Source: Hyunsoonleella flava (GTDB lineage Bacteria; Bacteroidota; Bacteroidia; Flavobacteriales; Flavobacteriaceae). From it: 64,000 nt of DNA. The stretch is taken from the NCBI RefSeq assembly GCF_004310325.1, contig NZ_SIRT01000003.1, forward strand, positions 186,001-250,000. Reading direction: 5' to 3'. Shown piece by piece: positions 61,986 through 64,000 of the stretch. The translations under genes and the position numbers were made by a program. The notes under the pieces were generated by a model. It was not told where the DNA came from. It saw nothing but the letters and a program-made list of their open reading frames with translations, and ran no database searches. How positions within the stretch are numbered: the first letter of the stretch is position 1; the number at the start of each line of letters is the position of its first letter.

Positions 61986-63622
61986 TCATAGTTTTTAGGT
62001 GCTTTTCTTCTGTTTGATACTTGCTCAAAAATATATGCCCATTGTAGTAGCTTTTTTTCTGAAAATGACTTGCTTATAAACGTTAACCCTTTTGGAGCAC
62101 CTTCTTCCGTATAACCCATCGGAACAGTAATCGCTGGGTATTCAGCAACAGCTGCAAAACCTGCGTGATAATTGTTTATGGACAGAAAGCCATCTAAATT
62201 ATGAGCCGCAAAAGGAATATCAAAGTATTGCCTTCCATTGGTTTTAAGTGTACTTTTTATCGCTTGAAATTCTGCATCAGTAGCATTATCTGCTACAATA
62301 CCTTCAAATAGTTTTTGTCCGTATGGCATTATATTTATGGAATCCGTTTTATTAAACTCAATAACATCCTGTACAGATTTTATCGCAACCGAAGCATCTG
62401 CATATTGCTCTAAATACTTAGGTAAATCTGCTTTCATATCTAAATTTAACAGCCTAAGAAAATTAGGCAAATCTATTTTCTCTTCTTCTATTTCTACAAT
62501 TATTGCCCCTTTTGATTTCAAGTCTACAATCGCTTGAACATATAATGAATCTTCCAAAAGTCTTTTGGGCGCGCCAAAGCGTTTATCTTTTATAGAGGCC
62601 TCCCTAAGCTCTTCAAAATAAGATACTTTAAGAGTTTCTGATGATACTGATTTAGAATCGGTTGCATCAAACCCAAAAATAGCGTCCAATAAAATAGCAT
62701 TATCAATCACATTTTTAGTCATTGGTCCCGCAGTATCCAAAGTTGAAGAAATAGGTACGATACCACTTCTACTTACCAAACCAATAGTTGGTTTTAAGCC
62801 TACCACAGAATTTTGGCTTGAGGGTGACAAAATAGAGCCGGAAGTCTCACTACCTATGGCTGCAGCTGCAAAATTAGCAGCTACAGCTACACCGCTTCCT
62901 GAACTAGAACCACCAGTATCAAAAACACGTCTGCCGTAAGGATTTAAGGTTTGGCCGCCAATAGCGCTATAACCACTTGGGCAATCGCCACAGAAAAAGT
63001 AGGCCCATTCACTTAAGTTTGCTTTTCCTAAGATGATGGCCCCTTTAGCTTTTAAACGTTCAACAATATGGGCATCCTGGGTATTGTTATTTTGCATTAC
63101 AACTGCACCAGCAGTTGTAGGCATACCTTTTACGTTAATATTATCTTTTAGAAGAATGGGCATACCAAAAATGTAGCTAGTAATTTCTGAGTTAGCATTA
63201 TCAGCCTCAATTGCATTTTTTATGACTTTAGGATTTAATGAAATGATGGAGTTTAAAGACAACTCATTTTCTCTATCATACTTTCTAATGCGGTATAAAT
63301 AGAATTTTACTAGTTTCTCGTAATTCAGCTTACCATCCAAAATATAGTTTTGAATAGTTGGAATATCTTGTTCTAAAATTAATGGCTTAAGCGTATTATA
63401 CATTTCTTCGGTAAAATCTTCTAAGTCTTTTTCAAACGGTTGCCATAGCTGATCCTTATCGATGTATTTTGAATCTAGAACTTTTAACTCTCTAAAATCT
63501 TTAGAAGAAATTGCACTGATATCTGTGGATACCTCAGAGTCTTTCGGCTCAGATTGGGTATTCTTACAATTGAATAACAGAATAATAAGTAGAAATGAAA
63601 GAAGATATCTCATATTTAGCAT
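61982..63622 (-). CDS. Amidase-signature-family lipoprotein
   Basis: 546 residues (543 if the ATG at 63613 is used). Lipoprotein signal (LLIILLFNC, C19). Amidase signature triad: lysine in LLKDNIN (K159), cis-serine in the TGGSSSGSG loop (about 240), and nucleophile in SGSI (S263). It hydrolyses an unknown amide in the periplasm. An insertion of about 90 residues precedes the core domain. The four bases 61982-61985 (CTAA) serve as stop for both this gene and the convergent serine hydrolase. No obvious partner gene. Confidence 0.9.
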   Translation of the reverse strand: MLNMRYLLSFLLIILLFNCKNTQSEPKDSEVSTDISAISSKDFRELKVLDSKYIDKDQLWQPFEKDLEDFTEEMYNTLKPLILEQDIPTIQNYILDGKLNYEKLVKFYLYRIRKYDRENELSLNSIISLNPKVIKNAIEADNANSEITSYIFGMPILLKDNINVKGMPTTAGAVVMQNNNTQDAHIVERLKAKGAIILGKANLSEWAYFFCGDCPSGYSAIGGQTLNPYGRRVFDTGGSSSGSGVAVAANFAAAAIGSETSGSILSPSSQNSVVGLKPTIGLVSRSGIVPISSTLDTAGPMTKNVIDNAILLDAIFGFDATDSKSVSSETLKVSYFEELREASIKDKRFGAPKRLLEDSLYVQAIVDLKSKGAIIVEIEEEKIDLPNFLRLLNLDMKADLPKYLEQYADASVAIKSVQDVIEFNKTDSINIMPYGQKLFEGIVADNATDAEFQAIKSTLKTNGRQYFDIPFAAHNLDGFLSINNYHAGFAAVAEYPAITVPMGYTEEGAPKGLTFISKSFSEKKLLQWAYIFEQVSNRRKAPKNYD

Positions 63623-63654
63623 TTTTTATAAAAATACTAAATCATTTCAAGAAA

Positions 63655-64000
63655 TTAATTGCGCTCTTCAAAAGGAACTATTGTCCCCTTTTCTAAATAA
63701 TTTTTAAGTCCGTTAAGCAATAATGCCCAACAAAAGGAAGAGTGTTTAAAATGATGATTCTGGTTTACCCAATTTACATGGCTAAATTCCACTAGTGTTC
63801 CGTTTTCGGTTTCTTTTAAATCAAAACCGAAAGTCGTGGGATTCCAATCTGCATCTGATTTTGTCATTTTAAAATGAATGGATTTGTTAGGTTCTATTTT
63901 TGAAACCTTGCAATACCAATCGTATTTATCGGTAAAATTTAAATTATACTCTACTCCAAATTTTGGTTCTCCAGAGCTTTTTAATGTCCACCAATTATCT
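63655..64000 (-). CDS. SRPBCC/AHSA1-like domain protein, 5' end outside window
   Basis: The frame is open from the end of the window; 114 codons are visible. The ATG at 63867 is internal. The visible part reads DNWWTLKSSGEPKFGVEYNL near the edge, then DWYCKVSKIEPNKSIHF, TTFGFDLKETENGTLVEFSHVNW and LLLNGLKNYLEKGTIVPFEER. This is the typical end of START/Bet-v1-like (SRPBCC, AHSA1) proteins, with the long C-terminal helix. Probably a small cytoplasmic ligand-binding protein. It is upstream of the amidase, 32 bases apart, same strand. Confidence 0.8.
   Translation of the reverse strand, partial: DNWWTLKSSGEPKFGVEYNLNFTDKYDWYCKVSKIEPNKSIHFKMTKSDADWNPTTFGFDLKETENGTLVEFSHVNWVNQNHHFKHSSFCWALLLNGLKNYLEKGTIVPFEERN

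Overview
The window reads as a chromosomal segment of a Flavobacteriaceae bacterium (Bacteroidota). The evidence is low G+C, promoters of the TAnnTTTG type, weak Shine-Dalgarno signals, type IX secretion (T9SS) sorting tails, a fused CcoN-CcoO oxidase subunit, a bacillithiol-synthesis gene (bshC), and dispersed intergenic palindromes of the kind common in marine flavobacteria. Genus cannot be fixed from the sequence. I saw no rRNA or tRNA gene, CRISPR array, transposase or integrase.

Layout. 1-2714: 3' part of an outer-membrane TonB-type receptor and a small secreted protein. 2809-5494: a MoxR-like AAA+ ATPase and a VWA-domain partner. 5583-15422: an Fnr-type regulator, then the full cbb3 oxidase locus (ccoI, ccoS, ccoNO, ccoQ, ccoP, ccoG, fixH, and a SafE/DsbD-like membrane protein). 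15808-20910: a TetR regulator with an ABC/HlyD/TolC-type export operon whose ATPase has lost most catalytic signature residues. 21156-29009: an accessory island richer in G+C, with two copies of a double-VOC protein and an alginate-lyase-family gene (one intact, one decayed). These bracket three Tat-type exported enzymes: Gfo/Idh/MocA oxidoreductase, xylose-isomerase-like TIM barrel, and enolase-superfamily protein. 29270-32260: UspA, HemN and Cu/Zn superoxide dismutase. 32350-36665: ECF sigma, anti-sigma, TPR lipoprotein and two DUF4331 proteins. 36979-46705: mostly housekeeping genes (LysM/periplasmic-binding fusion, guaA, a PLP decarboxylase, a TPR-HTH regulator, bshC). 46777-56454: a leftward five-gene cell-surface operon with an 1801-residue LRR protein and a protein with a peptidase-G2-like domain. 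57057-64000: a CarboxypepD-like surface protein, rimO, two tandem serine hydrolases, an amidase and a partial SRPBCC protein.

How the genes work together. Three 14-bp Fnr-type palindromes (ATGAy-N4-rTCAT) lie before ccoI, ccoS-ccoNOQP and hemN. Each sits 29.5 bp from its centre to the start of a TAnnTTTG-like element, as expected for class II activation near -41. The Fnr homologue encoded at 5583-6260 is the obvious candidate, so a low-oxygen regulon can be read directly from the DNA. The 21-29 kb island is the best candidate for an undescribed pathway. It encodes exported oxidation, isomerisation and dehydration-type enzymes beside a polysaccharide-lyase-family protein, with no SusC/D pair or regulator. 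The window also holds at least five copies of a modular intergenic repeat.
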